NCBI RefSeq assembly: GCF_003248355.1
Contig: NZ_QKWY01000001.1
Coordinates: 558,001-622,000 of the forward strand
Direction: 5' to 3'
Length of the DNA stretch: 64,000 bases
Origin: Streptomyces sp. AC1-42W
GTDB lineage: Bacteria > Actinomycetota > Actinomycetes > Streptomycetales > Streptomycetaceae
The position numbers and the translations under genes were made by a program. This document shows positions 44,860 to 52,944 of this stretch, piece after piece. The notes under the pieces are model-generated. The model ran no database searches, had not been told where the DNA came from, and saw only the letters and a program-made list of their open reading frames with translations. Each line of letters opens with the position of its first letter. The stretch's first letter is position 1.

Positions 44860-45869
44860 CCGCCACCCCCTTCGCCCCGGCCCTCTTCCACACGGCCGCC
44901 GAACTTCACGCGTACGCCACCGAGGGGCGGCGGGCCGTCGTCATGACGATGGGCGCCCTGCACGAGGGCCACGCCTCCCTGATCCGCGCCGCCCGCGCCC
45001 ACGCGGGCCCCGCCGGGCAGGTCATCGTCACCGTCTTCGTCAACCCGCTCCAGTTCGGCGAGGCCGCCGACCTCGACCGCTACCCGCGCACGCTCGAAGC
45101 CGACCTCGCGGTGGCCGGCGCGGCCGGCGCCGACGCGGTCTTCGCCCCCTCCGTGGACGAGGTCTACCCCGGCGGCGAACCGCAGGTCCGGATCGCGGCC
45201 GGCCCGATGGGCGAGCGCCTGGAGGGGGCCGCGCGCCCCGGCCACTTCGACGGCATGCTCACCGTCGTCGCCAAGCTGCTCCACCTCACCCGCCCCGACA
45301 TCGCGTTCTACGGGCAGAAGGACGCCCAGCAGCTCGCCCTGATCCGGCGCATGGCGCGGGACCTGAACTTCCCGGTGGAGATCGTCGGCGTGGAGACGGT
45401 CCGGGAGCCGGACGGCCTCGCGCTCTCCAGCCGCAACCGCTTCCTCGACGCGCACGAGCGCCGCACCGCGCTCGCCCTGTCCCGCGCCCTGTTCGCGGCC
45501 CGGGACCGCCTCGCCGCGCAGTCGGCGCTGCACGCCCGCGCCCGGGCGGCCGGTGCGAACCCGGACCGGGCCGCCGGGCTCGACCGGCTCGGCGAACCGC
45601 GCCTCGCGGCCGACGCCCAGGCCGTGGCCCGCGCCCGGCCGGACACCGGACCGGCCGCCGTGCGCGCCGCCGCCCGCACGGTCCTGGAGGAGGCGGGGGC
45701 CGCGAGCCCGCCGCTCGCCCTGGACTACGTGGCCCTGGTGGACCCGGCCGACTTCACCGAGATCCCCGACGACCGGACATCCGGCGAGGCGATCCTGGCC
45801 GTCGCGGGCCGGGTCGGCGCCACCCGGCTGATCGACAACATCCCCCTCACCTTCGGAGCGACATCGTGA
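44856..45869 (+). CDS. panC: pantothenate synthetase
   Basis: A 337-residue ligase joining pantoate and beta-alanine with ATP. MTMGALHEGHASLIRAAR holds the HxGH nucleotide motif; VTVFVNPLQFG, DIAFYGQKDAQQLALIRRMA and LALSSRN (KMSKS counterpart) follow. A stretch around residues 225-260 (ALHARARAAGANPDRAAGL...) is longer than usual. GGAGGAG precedes ATG 44856. It overlaps the genes on both sides by four bases. Confidence 0.95.
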   Translation: MTATPFAPALFHTAAELHAYATEGRRAVVMTMGALHEGHASLIRAARAHAGPAGQVIVTVFVNPLQFGEAADLDRYPRTLEADLAVAGAAGADAVFAPSVDEVYPGGEPQVRIAAGPMGERLEGAARPGHFDGMLTVVAKLLHLTRPDIAFYGQKDAQQLALIRRMARDLNFPVEIVGVETVREPDGLALSSRNRFLDAHERRTALALSRALFAARDRLAAQSALHARARAAGANPDRAAGLDRLGEPRLAADAQAVARARPDTGPAAVRAAARTVLEEAGAASPPLALDYVALVDPADFTEIPDDRTSGEAILAVAGRVGATRLIDNIPLTFGATS

Positions 45870-47596
45870 CCGGAATACGGCTGACCGCCCCCGCACCCGG
45901 CTGGTCCATCGACGCCGATGTCGTGGTCGTCGGCTCCGGCGTCGCCGGGCTCACCACCGCGCTGCGGTGCGCGGCGGCGGGCCTCGCCACGGTGGTGGTG
46001 ACCAAGGCCCGGCTGGACGCCGGCTCCACCCGCTGGGCACAGGGCGGCATCGCCGCGGCCCTCGGCGAGGGCGACACCCCCGAACAGCACCTGGACGACA
46101 CCCTGGTCGCCGGCGCCGGACTCTGCGACGAGGCCGCCGTGCGGACCCTGGTCACCGAGGGCCCCGGCGCGGTCCGCCGCCTCATGGAGACCGGCGCCCG
46201 CTTCGACACCGCCGAGGACGGCTCCGTACAGCTGACCCGCGAGGGCGGCCACCACCGCCGCCGCATCGTCCACGCCGGCGGCGACGCGACCGGCGCCGAG
46301 GTCTCCCGCGCCCTGGTCGAGGCGGTCCGCGCGGCCGCCCTGCACACCGTCGAGAACGCCCTGGTCCTCGACCTGCTCACCGACGCCGACGGCCGTACCG
46401 CCGGGGTCACCCTGCACGTCATGGGCGAGGGCCAGCACGACGGCGTCGGCGCGGTCCGCGCCCCGGCCGTGGTCCTGGCCACCGGCGGCATGGGTCAGGT
46501 CTTCTCCGCCACCACCAACCCCTCCGTCTCCACCGGGGACGGCGTGGCGCTGGCGCTGCGAGCCGGCGCGGAGGTCTCGGACCTGGAGTTCGTCCAGTTC
46601 CACCCGACCGTCCTCTTCCTCGGCGCCGGCTCCGAGGGCCAGCAGCCGCTGGTCTCCGAAGCGGTCCGGGGCGAGGGCGCCCACCTCGTGGACGCCTCCG
46701 GTACGCGCTTCATGCTCGGGCAGCACGAACTGGCCGAGCTGGCCCCGCGCGACATCGTCGCCAAGGGCATCACCCGCCGGATGCTGGAGACCGGCGCCGA
46801 GCACATGTACCTGGACGCCCGGCACTTCGGCGCCGAGATGTGGGAGCACCGCTTCCCGACCATCCTGGCCGCCTGCCGGGCCCACGGCATCGACCCCGTC
46901 ACCGAACCGGTCCCGGTCGCCCCCGCCGCGCACTACGCCTCCGGCGGCGTCCGCACCGACCTGCGCGGCCGTACGACCGTGCCCGGCCTCTACGCGTGCG
47001 GCGAGACCGCGTGCACCGGAGTGCAGGGCGCCAACCGGCTCGCGTCCAACTCGCTGCTCGAAGGACTCGTCTTCGCCGAGCGCATCGCGGCCGACGTCGT
47101 CGCCTCCCGGCCGCGCGCCGGTGAGCCCGTCGAGGAGACCAGGACGCCCGCCCCGCTGCTGGCCCCCGAGACCCGCGCCGCGATCCAGCGCGCCATGTCG
47201 CGGGGCGCCGGAGTGCTGCGCTCCGGCGAGAGCCTGGCCGCCGCCGCCGAGAAGCTGGAGGAGCTGCACCAAGGCGCCCGCCCGGCCGGGGCCGGTGAGG
47301 CCAAGCCCGCCGTGCCCGGCGTCGAGGCCTGGGAGGCCACCAACCTGCTGCTGGTCTCCCGCGTCCTGGTCGCCGCCGCCCGGCTGCGCGAGGAGACCCG
47401 GGGCTGCCACTGGCGCGAGGACCGGCCCGAGCGCGACGACGCGAACTGGCGCTGCCACCTCGTCGTACGGCTCGACCCCGAGGGCGGCCTCGTGATCGAC
47501 CGCACGGACACCGAGGCGTTCGGGCCCGTGGACGCCTCCGGGACGGCGGACCGCGCCGCGACCAGCACCACCCACCCCACACCCGAGGAGCCGTAA
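45866..47596 (+). CDS. nadB: L-aspartate oxidase
   Basis: A 576-residue FAD enzyme oxidising aspartate to iminoaspartate, first step of de novo NAD synthesis. The FAD loop is DVVVVGSGVAGLTTAL, followed by DAGSTRWAQGGIAAAL, REGGHHRRRIVHAGGDATG, LEFVQFHPTVLF and AHYASGGVRTDLRGRTTVPGLYACGE. GTG 45866 overlaps the panC stop (GTGA). No nadA is present in this window, so iminoaspartate must be used by NadA encoded elsewhere. Confidence 0.95.
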   Translation: MTGIRLTAPAPGWSIDADVVVVGSGVAGLTTALRCAAAGLATVVVTKARLDAGSTRWAQGGIAAALGEGDTPEQHLDDTLVAGAGLCDEAAVRTLVTEGPGAVRRLMETGARFDTAEDGSVQLTREGGHHRRRIVHAGGDATGAEVSRALVEAVRAAALHTVENALVLDLLTDADGRTAGVTLHVMGEGQHDGVGAVRAPAVVLATGGMGQVFSATTNPSVSTGDGVALALRAGAEVSDLEFVQFHPTVLFLGAGSEGQQPLVSEAVRGEGAHLVDASGTRFMLGQHELAELAPRDIVAKGITRRMLETGAEHMYLDARHFGAEMWEHRFPTILAACRAHGIDPVTEPVPVAPAAHYASGGVRTDLRGRTTVPGLYACGETACTGVQGANRLASNSLLEGLVFAERIAADVVASRPRAGEPVEETRTPAPLLAPETRAAIQRAMSRGAGVLRSGESLAAAAEKLEELHQGARPAGAGEAKPAVPGVEAWEATNLLLVSRVLVAAARLREETRGCHWREDRPERDDANWRCHLVVRLDPEGGLVIDRTDTEAFGPVDASGTADRAATSTTHPTPEEP

Positions 47597-47598
47597 CC

Positions 47599-48633
47599 GT
47601 GAGCACGCCCGAAGAGAATCCGCGCCCCACCCCCGTGGACGTACCGCTGATCCGGGTCGGCGCGCCCGCGGCCGCTCCGGACGGCTGCGGCGACGGCTGC
47701 GGCTGCGGCTGCGGCGGCGAGGAGTACGAGGAGTGCGGGCTCGACCCCGCCCTCGCCCAGCTCCTCCTGGACGCAGGTCTGGACCCGGTCCAGGTCGAGG
47801 ACGTGGCGCACCTGGCCATCGCGGAGGACCTGGACGGCGGGGTGGACGTCACCACCGTCGCCACCATCGCCGAGGACGCCATGGCCACCGGCGACTTCAC
47901 CGCCCGCGAGGCCGGGGTGGTGGCCGGGCTGCGGATCGCCGAGGCGGTCCTGTCCATCGTCTGCACCTCCGAGTTCGAGGTCGAGCGGCACGTCGAGGAC
48001 GGCGACCGGGTCGTCCCCGGCCAGAAGCTGCTCACCGTCACCACCCGCACCCGCGACCTGCTCACCGGCGAGCGCAGCGCCCTGAACCTGCTGTGCCGGC
48101 TCTCCGGGATCGCCACCGCCACCCGCGCCTGGGCCGATGTGCTGGAGGGCACCGGCGCGAAGGTCCGCGACACCCGCAAGACCACGCCCGGCCTGCGCGC
48201 CCTGGAGAAGTACGCGGTGCGCTGCGGCGGCGGCGTCAACCACCGGTTCTCGCTGTCCGACGCCGCGCTCGTCAAGGACAACCACGTCATCGCCGCGGGC
48301 GGGGTCGCCGCCGCGTTCAAGCGGGTCCGGGAGGAGTTCCCGGAGCTGCCCGTCGAGGTCGAGGTGGACACCCCGGAGCAGCTCGCCGAGGTGCTGGAGG
48401 CGGGCGCCGACCTGATCCTGCTGGACAACTTCACCCCGGCGCAGACCGCCGACGCGGTCGCCCTGACCGCCGGGCGGGCCGTCCTGGAGTCCTCGGGCCG
48501 GCTCTCCCTGGACTCGGCCCGCGCCTACGCGGAGGCCGGGGTCGACTACCTGGCCGTCGGCGCGCTGACCCACTCCTCGCCGATCCTCGACATCGGCCTG
48601 GACTTCCGCGACGCCGACGGGGCCGACGCCTGA
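47599..48633 (+). CDS. nadC: quinolinate phosphoribosyltransferase with Cys-rich N-terminal extension
   Basis: A 344-residue enzyme converting quinolinate and PRPP to nicotinate mononucleotide. Family motifs are DVTTVATI, LNLLCRLSGIATATRAW, DTRKTTPGLRALEKYAV, GGGVNHRFSLSDAALVKDNH and VEVEVDTPEQL. It is about 50 residues longer than typical NadC: residues 1-48 form an extension with five cysteines (30, 34, 36, 38 and 46) in a Gly/Cys run encoded by repeated ggctgc units. GTG 47599 lies two bases after nadB. Confidence 0.94.
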   Translation: MSTPEENPRPTPVDVPLIRVGAPAAAPDGCGDGCGCGCGGEEYEECGLDPALAQLLLDAGLDPVQVEDVAHLAIAEDLDGGVDVTTVATIAEDAMATGDFTAREAGVVAGLRIAEAVLSIVCTSEFEVERHVEDGDRVVPGQKLLTVTTRTRDLLTGERSALNLLCRLSGIATATRAWADVLEGTGAKVRDTRKTTPGLRALEKYAVRCGGGVNHRFSLSDAALVKDNHVIAAGGVAAAFKRVREEFPELPVEVEVDTPEQLAEVLEAGADLILLDNFTPAQTADAVALTAGRAVLESSGRLSLDSARAYAEAGVDYLAVGALTHSSPILDIGLDFRDADGADA

Positions 48634-49430
48634 TGCTGCTCACCATCGACGTCGGCAACACCCACACCGTCCTCGGCCTCTTCGACGGCGAGGAGATCGT
48701 CGAGCACTGGCGGATCTCCACCGACCCGCGCCGCACCGCCGACGAGCTGGCCGTGCTGCTCCAAGGGCTGATGGGCATGCACCCGCTGCTCGGCATGGAG
48801 CTGGGCGACGGCATCGAGGGCATCGCGATCTGCTCCACGGTCCCGGCCGTGCTGCACGAGCTGCGCGAGGTGACCCGCCGCTACTACGGCGACGTCCCGG
48901 CCGTGCTCGTGGAGCCCGGCATCAAGACCGGGGTGCCGATCCTGATGGACAACCCGAAGGAGGTCGGCGCGGACCGCATCATCAACGCGGTCGCCGCCGT
49001 GGACCTGTACGGCGGCCCGGCGATCGTCGTGGACTTCGGCACCGCCACCACCTTCGACGCGGTCTCGGCGCGCGGCGAGTACACCGGCGGGGTCATCGCG
49101 CCCGGCATCGAGATCTCGGTGGACGCGCTGGGCGTACGGGGCGCGCAGCTCCGCAAGATCGAGCTGGCCCGGCCGCGCAGCGTCATCGGCAAGAACACCG
49201 TCGAGGCCATGCAGTCCGGCATCATCTACGGCTTCGCCGGCCAGGTGGACGGGGTCGTGGAGCGGATGCGCAAGGAGCTGGCGGCCGACCCGGACGACGT
49301 CACCGTCATCGCGACCGGCGGCCTTGCTCCGATGGTGTTGAACGAGTCCTCCGTGATCGACGAGCACGAGCCCTGGCTGACCCTCATCGGACTGCGCCTG
49401 GTGTACGAACGCAACGTGTCGCGGCTGTAG
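48633..49430 (+). CDS. coaX: type III pantothenate kinase
   Basis: A 265-residue ASKHA-fold kinase phosphorylating pantothenate, the first committed step to CoA. LLTIDVGNTHTVLGLFDG is the phosphate-1 loop, and NPKEVGADRIINAVAA, IVVDFGTATTFDAVS and GGVIAPGIEIS follow. The start overlaps the nadC stop by one base (TGATG). With panC in the same operon this ties CoA and NAD cofactor synthesis to one transcript. Confidence 0.95.
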   Translation: MLLTIDVGNTHTVLGLFDGEEIVEHWRISTDPRRTADELAVLLQGLMGMHPLLGMELGDGIEGIAICSTVPAVLHELREVTRRYYGDVPAVLVEPGIKTGVPILMDNPKEVGADRIINAVAAVDLYGGPAIVVDFGTATTFDAVSARGEYTGGVIAPGIEISVDALGVRGAQLRKIELARPRSVIGKNTVEAMQSGIIYGFAGQVDGVVERMRKELAADPDDVTVIATGGLAPMVLNESSVIDEHEPWLTLIGLRLVYERNVSRL

Positions 49431-49468
49431 CGGCGGCCCCGGGAAACCCCGGCACAGAGCCTTCGGAC

Positions 49469-49503
49469 GGCGGTTCCGCGCGCGCCCGCGCCCCGGAACC
49501 GCC
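49469..49503 (+). terminator. stem-loop after the panC-nad-coaX operon
   Basis: GGCGGTTCCG (49469-49478) pairs with CGGAACCGCC (49494-49503), a perfect 10-bp stem with a 15-base loop, 39 bases past the coaX stop. Confidence 0.65.
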
Positions 49504-49548
49504 GCGCCCGGCGACGGCCAGTTAAGAGGATTTTGTCCCTTTAGCACG

Positions 49549-49554
49549 TATTGT
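49549..49554 (+). promoter_or_regulatory. -10 box of a leaderless promoter
   Basis: TATTGT lies at -12 to -7 before ATG 49561, in a local AT-rich patch (49521-49560). Confidence 0.5.
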
Positions 49555-49560
49555 CGCTTC

Positions 49561-50163
49561 ATGCCCACGCCCTACGGATCATGCGGCGGTATGGCGTTCA
49601 GCGCGGACGAGCTGCGAGTGCTCCGACGCGCCCTCGCCTTCGCCCTGCACCCCGCGCCCCTGCCCGACGAGGATGTCCAGGACTGCCTGCGGCTTGCGGG
49701 CGGCGTGGACGACGCCGTCGCCGAGGCCGGACGGCTGCGCGCCTTCCTCCTCGCCGACCTCGCCCGCTACCGCGACGCCCTCCCCGGCTCGCTCGGCGGC
49801 TATCTGGAGCTCCTCCAGGACGCCCTGGCCGCCGGATACGACCCCCGCCCCGAGGACCTGGCCGCACTGCGCTCGCTGCGCGGCTCCCCGCTCGCCGTCG
49901 CGCTCCTGGAGCGGTGCCGGACGCTCGCGGAGCGCTCGGTACGCGCCCGGCTCGCCGGGCGGGCGGTGGCCCGCACGGCCCCGGCGCCCCGCAGCAGGCT
50001 CCTCGCGCTGCCCGGCGGGCGGGCCGCGGAGCCGGACAAGCCGAAGACCCCGCCGGCGCCGGTCCGCCCGGTACCGCCCGGCGAGCGCCCGGCCCCGAAG
50101 CCCTCGGAGGTCTTCCCGCCGCGCCGCCCGGTGCCCCGGCCGCCGGAGCGCGCCGCCGGGTAG
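49561..50163 (+). CDS. conserved actinobacterial protein of unknown function
   Basis: A 200-residue soluble protein, not recognised as a named family. Residues 11-130 are helical (FSADELRVLRRALAFALHPA, DDAVAEAGRLRAFLLADLAR). The C-terminal 70 residues are a Pro/Arg-rich disordered tail. An ATG at 49591 is an alternative start. It lies between coaX and a small membrane protein gene. Confidence 0.7.
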   Translation: MPTPYGSCGGMAFSADELRVLRRALAFALHPAPLPDEDVQDCLRLAGGVDDAVAEAGRLRAFLLADLARYRDALPGSLGGYLELLQDALAAGYDPRPEDLAALRSLRGSPLAVALLERCRTLAERSVRARLAGRAVARTAPAPRSRLLALPGGRAAEPDKPKTPPAPVRPVPPGERPAPKPSEVFPPRRPVPRPPERAAG

Positions 50164-50193
50164 GGCCTCTCGGGGCGCCGGGGAACGGCTCGC

Positions 50194-50199
50194 TACTCT
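50194..50199 (+). promoter_or_regulatory. -10 box of a leaderless promoter for the small membrane protein
   Basis: TACTCT lies at -13 to -8 before ATG 50207, with no RBS. Confidence 0.5.
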
Positions 50200-50206
50200 G
50201 GACGGC

Positions 50207-50386
50207 ATGGACTACGTATCCGCGCTCGTGCCCCCCGTGGTGATGGCCGCCTTCTTCATCGGCCTGGTCGTGACGATCGTCAAGAGCCAGGGCGGCCCCA
50301 ACAAGGCCAAGGAGGACGCGGCCGTGGACGCGGCGATCACCCGCGCCGAAGCGGGCCCGCAGGCCCCGCGCACCGAAGGGGCCTGA
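50207..50386 (+). CDS. small single-pass membrane protein
   Basis: A 59-residue protein. One membrane helix (ALVPPVVMAAFFIGLVVTIV, residues 6-25) is followed by a charged tail with Lys, Asp and Glu. The ATG, the leaderless promoter and the strong terminator just after it frame a real gene. Function is unknown; such one-helix proteins often modulate a membrane partner. Confidence 0.75.
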   Translation: MDYVSALVPPVVMAAFFIGLVVTIVKSQGGPNKAKEDAAVDAAITRAEAGPQAPRTEGA

Positions 50387-50421
50387 CCCCTCGGAGGCGC
50401 GCCCGGCGCACCTCGTAAACG

Positions 50422-50460
50422 AAAGGGCGTACGACTCACGAAGAGTCGTACGCCCTTTTG
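50422..50460. terminator. strong intrinsic terminator
   Basis: AAAGGGCGTACGACTC and GAGTCGTACGCCCTTT form a perfect 16-bp stem around ACGAA, followed by one more T (a TTTT run at 50456-50459). Because the 5' flank is AAA, it could work in both directions. Confidence 0.88.
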
Positions 50461-50482
50461 CCGTGCCGAACTGCTGCGCATT

Positions 50483-50503
50483 CCAGACATCTGGCACTAA
50501 GGT
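50483..50503 (+). promoter_or_regulatory. promoter and candidate operator of the BlaI-type regulator
   Basis: TAAGGT (50498-50503) lies at -12 to -7 before GTG 50510. CCAGA-CA-TCTGG (50483-50494) is a perfect 5-bp dyad just upstream, between the -35 and -10 regions. BlaI/MecI repressors bind such short dyads in their own promoters, so autoregulation is likely. Confidence 0.5.
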
Positions 50504-50509
50504 GACGCT

Positions 50510-50947
50510 GTGCCCCGTCAATTGGGAGAGCTTGAGGACGCCGTGATGACACGGGTCTGGGAATGGAACCGTCCGGTCACCGTCCGGGAAGTCCTGGAGG
50601 ACCTTCAGCGGGAGCGGTCCATCGCCTACACCACCGTCATGACGGTAATGGACAATCTCCATCAGAAGGGCTGGGTCCGCCGCGAAGTGGAGGGCCGCGC
50701 ATATCGCTATACGGCCGTCTCCACCCGTGCCGCATATGCCGCTGCCCTGATGAACGAAGCCTGGTCGCACAGCGACAACCCGGCGGCCGCGCTGGTCGCC
50801 TTCTTCGGCATGATGTCCGCCGAGCAGCGCGAAGCCCTGCGGGACGCGATGCGGATCGTTCTGCCCACTCTTCCCGAGGACGGCCCGCCCCCCGGCGGGG
50901 AAGCCGGTGAACCGGTCGATGACCCGGAGCCCGCCGGCGAGCGATAG
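50510..50947 (+). CDS. BlaI/MecI-family transcriptional repressor
   Basis: A 145-residue winged-helix protein: QLGELEDAVMTRVWEWNRPV, TVREVLEDLQRERSIAYTTV, then MTVMDNLHQKGWVRREVEGR and YRYTAVSTRAAYAAALMNE. It lacks an adjacent BlaR1 sensor protease. The C-terminal tail is Pro/Glu-rich. Probably leaderless from GTG 50510. The regulated genes are unknown. Confidence 0.88.
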   Translation: MPRQLGELEDAVMTRVWEWNRPVTVREVLEDLQRERSIAYTTVMTVMDNLHQKGWVRREVEGRAYRYTAVSTRAAYAAALMNEAWSHSDNPAAALVAFFGMMSAEQREALRDAMRIVLPTLPEDGPPPGGEAGEPVDDPEPAGER

Positions 50948-50950
50948 CGT
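50945..50950 (+). promoter_or_regulatory. -10 box of a leaderless promoter for the acetyltransferase gene
   Basis: TAGCGT lies at -12 to -7 before ATG 50957 and overlaps the end of the upstream gene. Confidence 0.45.
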
Positions 50951-50956
50951 CTGCGT

Positions 50957-51514
50957 ATGTCCTCTGAGCTTCCGCAAACCGATTTGCAGACCGAACCGTC
51001 GGTTATAAACGTGGCCATCACCGTCCGGCGCGCACGGACGAGCGATGTGGCGGCCGTCCGACGACTCCTCGACGGCTACGTGAGGGAAGGCATCCTCCTC
51101 GACAAAGCCACGGTCACGCTTTACGAGGACATCCAGGAGTTCTGGGTCGCCGAACGGGACGAGGACGCGGCCGTCGTCGGCTGCGGCGCACTGCACGTGA
51201 TGTGGGAAGACCTCGCCGAAGTCCGCACGCTCGCCGTCGACCACGGCCTGCGCGGCTCCGGCGTGGGGCATCAAGTCCTGGACAAGCTGCTGCGCACCGC
51301 CCGCTGGCTGGGCGTCCGCCGGGTTTTCTGTCTCACCTTCGAAGTCGAGTTCTTCGCGAAGCACGGCTTCGTGGAGATCGGAGAGACGCCGGTCGACGGA
51401 GATGTCTACAGTGAGCTGCTGCGTTCCTATGACGAGGGAGTCGCGGAGTTCCTCGGTCTCGAACGAGTGAAGCCGAACACCTTGGGCAACAGCCGGATGC
51501 TTCTGCACCTGTGA
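50957..51514 (+). CDS. GNAT acetyltransferase, ArgA-type amino-acid N-acetyltransferase
   Basis: A 185-residue GNAT protein. TVRRARTSDVAAVRRLLDGY starts the fold, followed by VVGCGALHVMWEDLAEVRTL and the acetyl-CoA loop LRGSGVGHQVLDKLL, then VEFFAKHGFVEIGETPV. The pattern matches the short actinobacterial N-acetylglutamate synthase (Rv2747-like), which would start arginine synthesis; the exact substrate is inferred. The first 18 residues are extra. Confidence 0.82.
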   Translation: MSSELPQTDLQTEPSVINVAITVRRARTSDVAAVRRLLDGYVREGILLDKATVTLYEDIQEFWVAERDEDAAVVGCGALHVMWEDLAEVRTLAVDHGLRGSGVGHQVLDKLLRTARWLGVRRVFCLTFEVEFFAKHGFVEIGETPVDGDVYSELLRSYDEGVAEFLGLERVKPNTLGNSRMLLHL

Positions 51515-51658
51515 CCGCCGGAACTTGGGCGATCCCTATGTCCGAATCGCGCACGTTTCCCGGCCCGTTGTGCCCTTGAACCTCTCCCGAGGGTTTGTGT
51601 TTTCCGGGGAAAAGCGGTTTCCTTTCCGCGTACTCCATTTTCGATGAAAGGAAATCCG

Positions 51659-51994
51659 GTGGCACAGAAGGTTCAGGTCCTTCTTGTTGACGACCTCGAC
51701 GGTGGCGAGGCGGACGAGACGGTGACGTTCGCGCTGGATGGCAAGACGTACGAGATCGACCTCACCACCAGCAACGCCGACAAGCTGCGTTCCCTTCTCG
51801 AGCCCTACGCGAAGAACGGCCGGCGTACCGGTGGCCGTGCGGCGTCGGGCCGCGGCAAGGGCCGCGCCGTCTCCGGCGGCAACAAGGACACCGCCGAGAT
51901 CCGTAAGTGGGCCCGCGAGAACGGCCACAACGTGAATGACCGCGGCCGCGTCCCGGCGGAGATCCGTGAGGCCTACGAGAAGGCCAACGGCTGA
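51659..51994 (+). CDS. lsr2: Lsr2 nucleoid-associated xenogeneic silencer
   Basis: A 111-residue protein. The N-terminal dimerisation domain (QKVQVLLVDDLDGGEADETV, TFALDGKTYEIDLTTSNADK) is joined by a Gly/Arg/Lys linker to the DNA-binding domain NKDTAEIRKWARENGHNVND ending in RGRVPAEIREAYEKA, which carries the AT-hook-like RGR. Lsr2 coats AT-rich DNA and silences specialised metabolism genes. GTG 51659 follows AAAGGA. The upstream 140 bases are visibly AT-richer than the surroundings, compatible with autoregulation. Confidence 0.95.
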   Translation: MAQKVQVLLVDDLDGGEADETVTFALDGKTYEIDLTTSNADKLRSLLEPYAKNGRRTGGRAASGRGKGRAVSGGNKDTAEIRKWARENGHNVNDRGRVPAEIREAYEKANG

Positions 51995-52593
51995 GTCGCG
52001 GACTCGTCGTGGAACACGCCCGCCCGGGCGCGAGCAAGCCGGACCCGGTGGCATTCCGCGGCCACCGCGTCCACGAGCCGGACGAGGTCGGGAGCATCTC
52101 CATCCCCGCTCCCGAAGCCGGAGAAGGCCGGAAGAACCGGCGCCTCGTCCTGTTCCGGTGACGGCCAGGGGGGTCGCAGCCAGGAGGCGGCCCCCGGCTC
52201 CACCGGCACGCCCGGCGGCGGCGGTGCGGTGATCCGCCCGCCCGCGCCCAGACCGGCCAGCGGGAGCGCGACCCCGCTCCACTCCAGCCAGTCCAGCAGC
52301 CCCGGCAGCTCCTCCGCGCTCCCCGGCGCGACCAGCAGCGCCAGCCGTGGCCCCCGCAGCGCCACCGGACCGCTCCGGCCCACCCGCCGCAGCGCAGCCC
52401 GGCCCGCCGCGGCGGGGACGACCAGCGCGTCGAACCGCAGCCCGGTCGGCAGCCGCACGGGCGGACCGGCCACCGCGGCCCAGCCCAACTCCCGCTCGTA
52501 CCACCCGGCCCAGCCGGCCCCCGGCCCGCCCGGAGCCTCACCGCCGGACTCGGCGGACGACGGGGCGCGGGGCGGCGGGACGGTGAGGGCCAT
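51973..52593 (-). CDS. SCO3374-family protein of unknown function
   Basis: A 206-residue protein with WYERELGWAAVAGPPVRLPT, GLRFDALVVPAAAGRAALRR and LALLVAPGSAEELPGLLDWL. The layout resembles the N-terminal part of the bifunctional primase/polymerase-like family found throughout Streptomyces. It has no membrane segments. Its 3' end overlaps the lsr2 coding end by 22 bases tail to tail. Confidence 0.78.
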   Translation of the reverse strand: MALTVPPPRAPSSAESGGEAPGGPGAGWAGWYERELGWAAVAGPPVRLPTGLRFDALVVPAAAGRAALRRVGRSGPVALRGPRLALLVAPGSAEELPGLLDWLEWSGVALPLAGLGAGGRITAPPPPGVPVEPGAASWLRPPWPSPEQDEAPVLPAFSGFGSGDGDAPDLVRLVDAVAAECHRVRLARARAGVFHDESATQPLAFS

Positions 52594-52805
52594 GACGGAA
52601 CAACGCCCGGCCGGACCCCGGAGTTACGCCTCGCTTACGGGCGACAGCGTAGGGTGTCCGGGTTGGGGGCGTACGGGCGCATTCAGGAGTACGAAGATGT
52701 TCGCCCGTAGCGGAGGGAACCCGCGTACGCCGCATGGACTGTCTGTAATTGCGGGTAAGACATCCCTAGTGGGGAGGGGCGACACGCAAGTCATACACGT
52801 CTCAC

Positions 52806-52822
52806 GTTCGCCATCGGCGTAC
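52806..52822 (+). promoter_or_regulatory. candidate ClgR operator upstream of clpC
   Basis: GTTCGCCATCGGCGTAC contains the near-palindromic core CGCC-ATC-GGCG. Known ClgR sites in actinobacteria have CGCY and GCG half-sites around a short spacer and control clp genes. It lies about 210 bases before the clpC start. Confidence 0.5.
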
Positions 52823-52944
52823 TGGCGACTCGGGTATCTGTCTGGCCTGCGGGAACATCGTCTCGCACCATCGAGTTGGAGCAGTTGTCGGCGTTCGGGG
52901 CGGGTATCCGCCAGGAAGCAGGGCCGAGTGTCGGCCGTTGAAAT

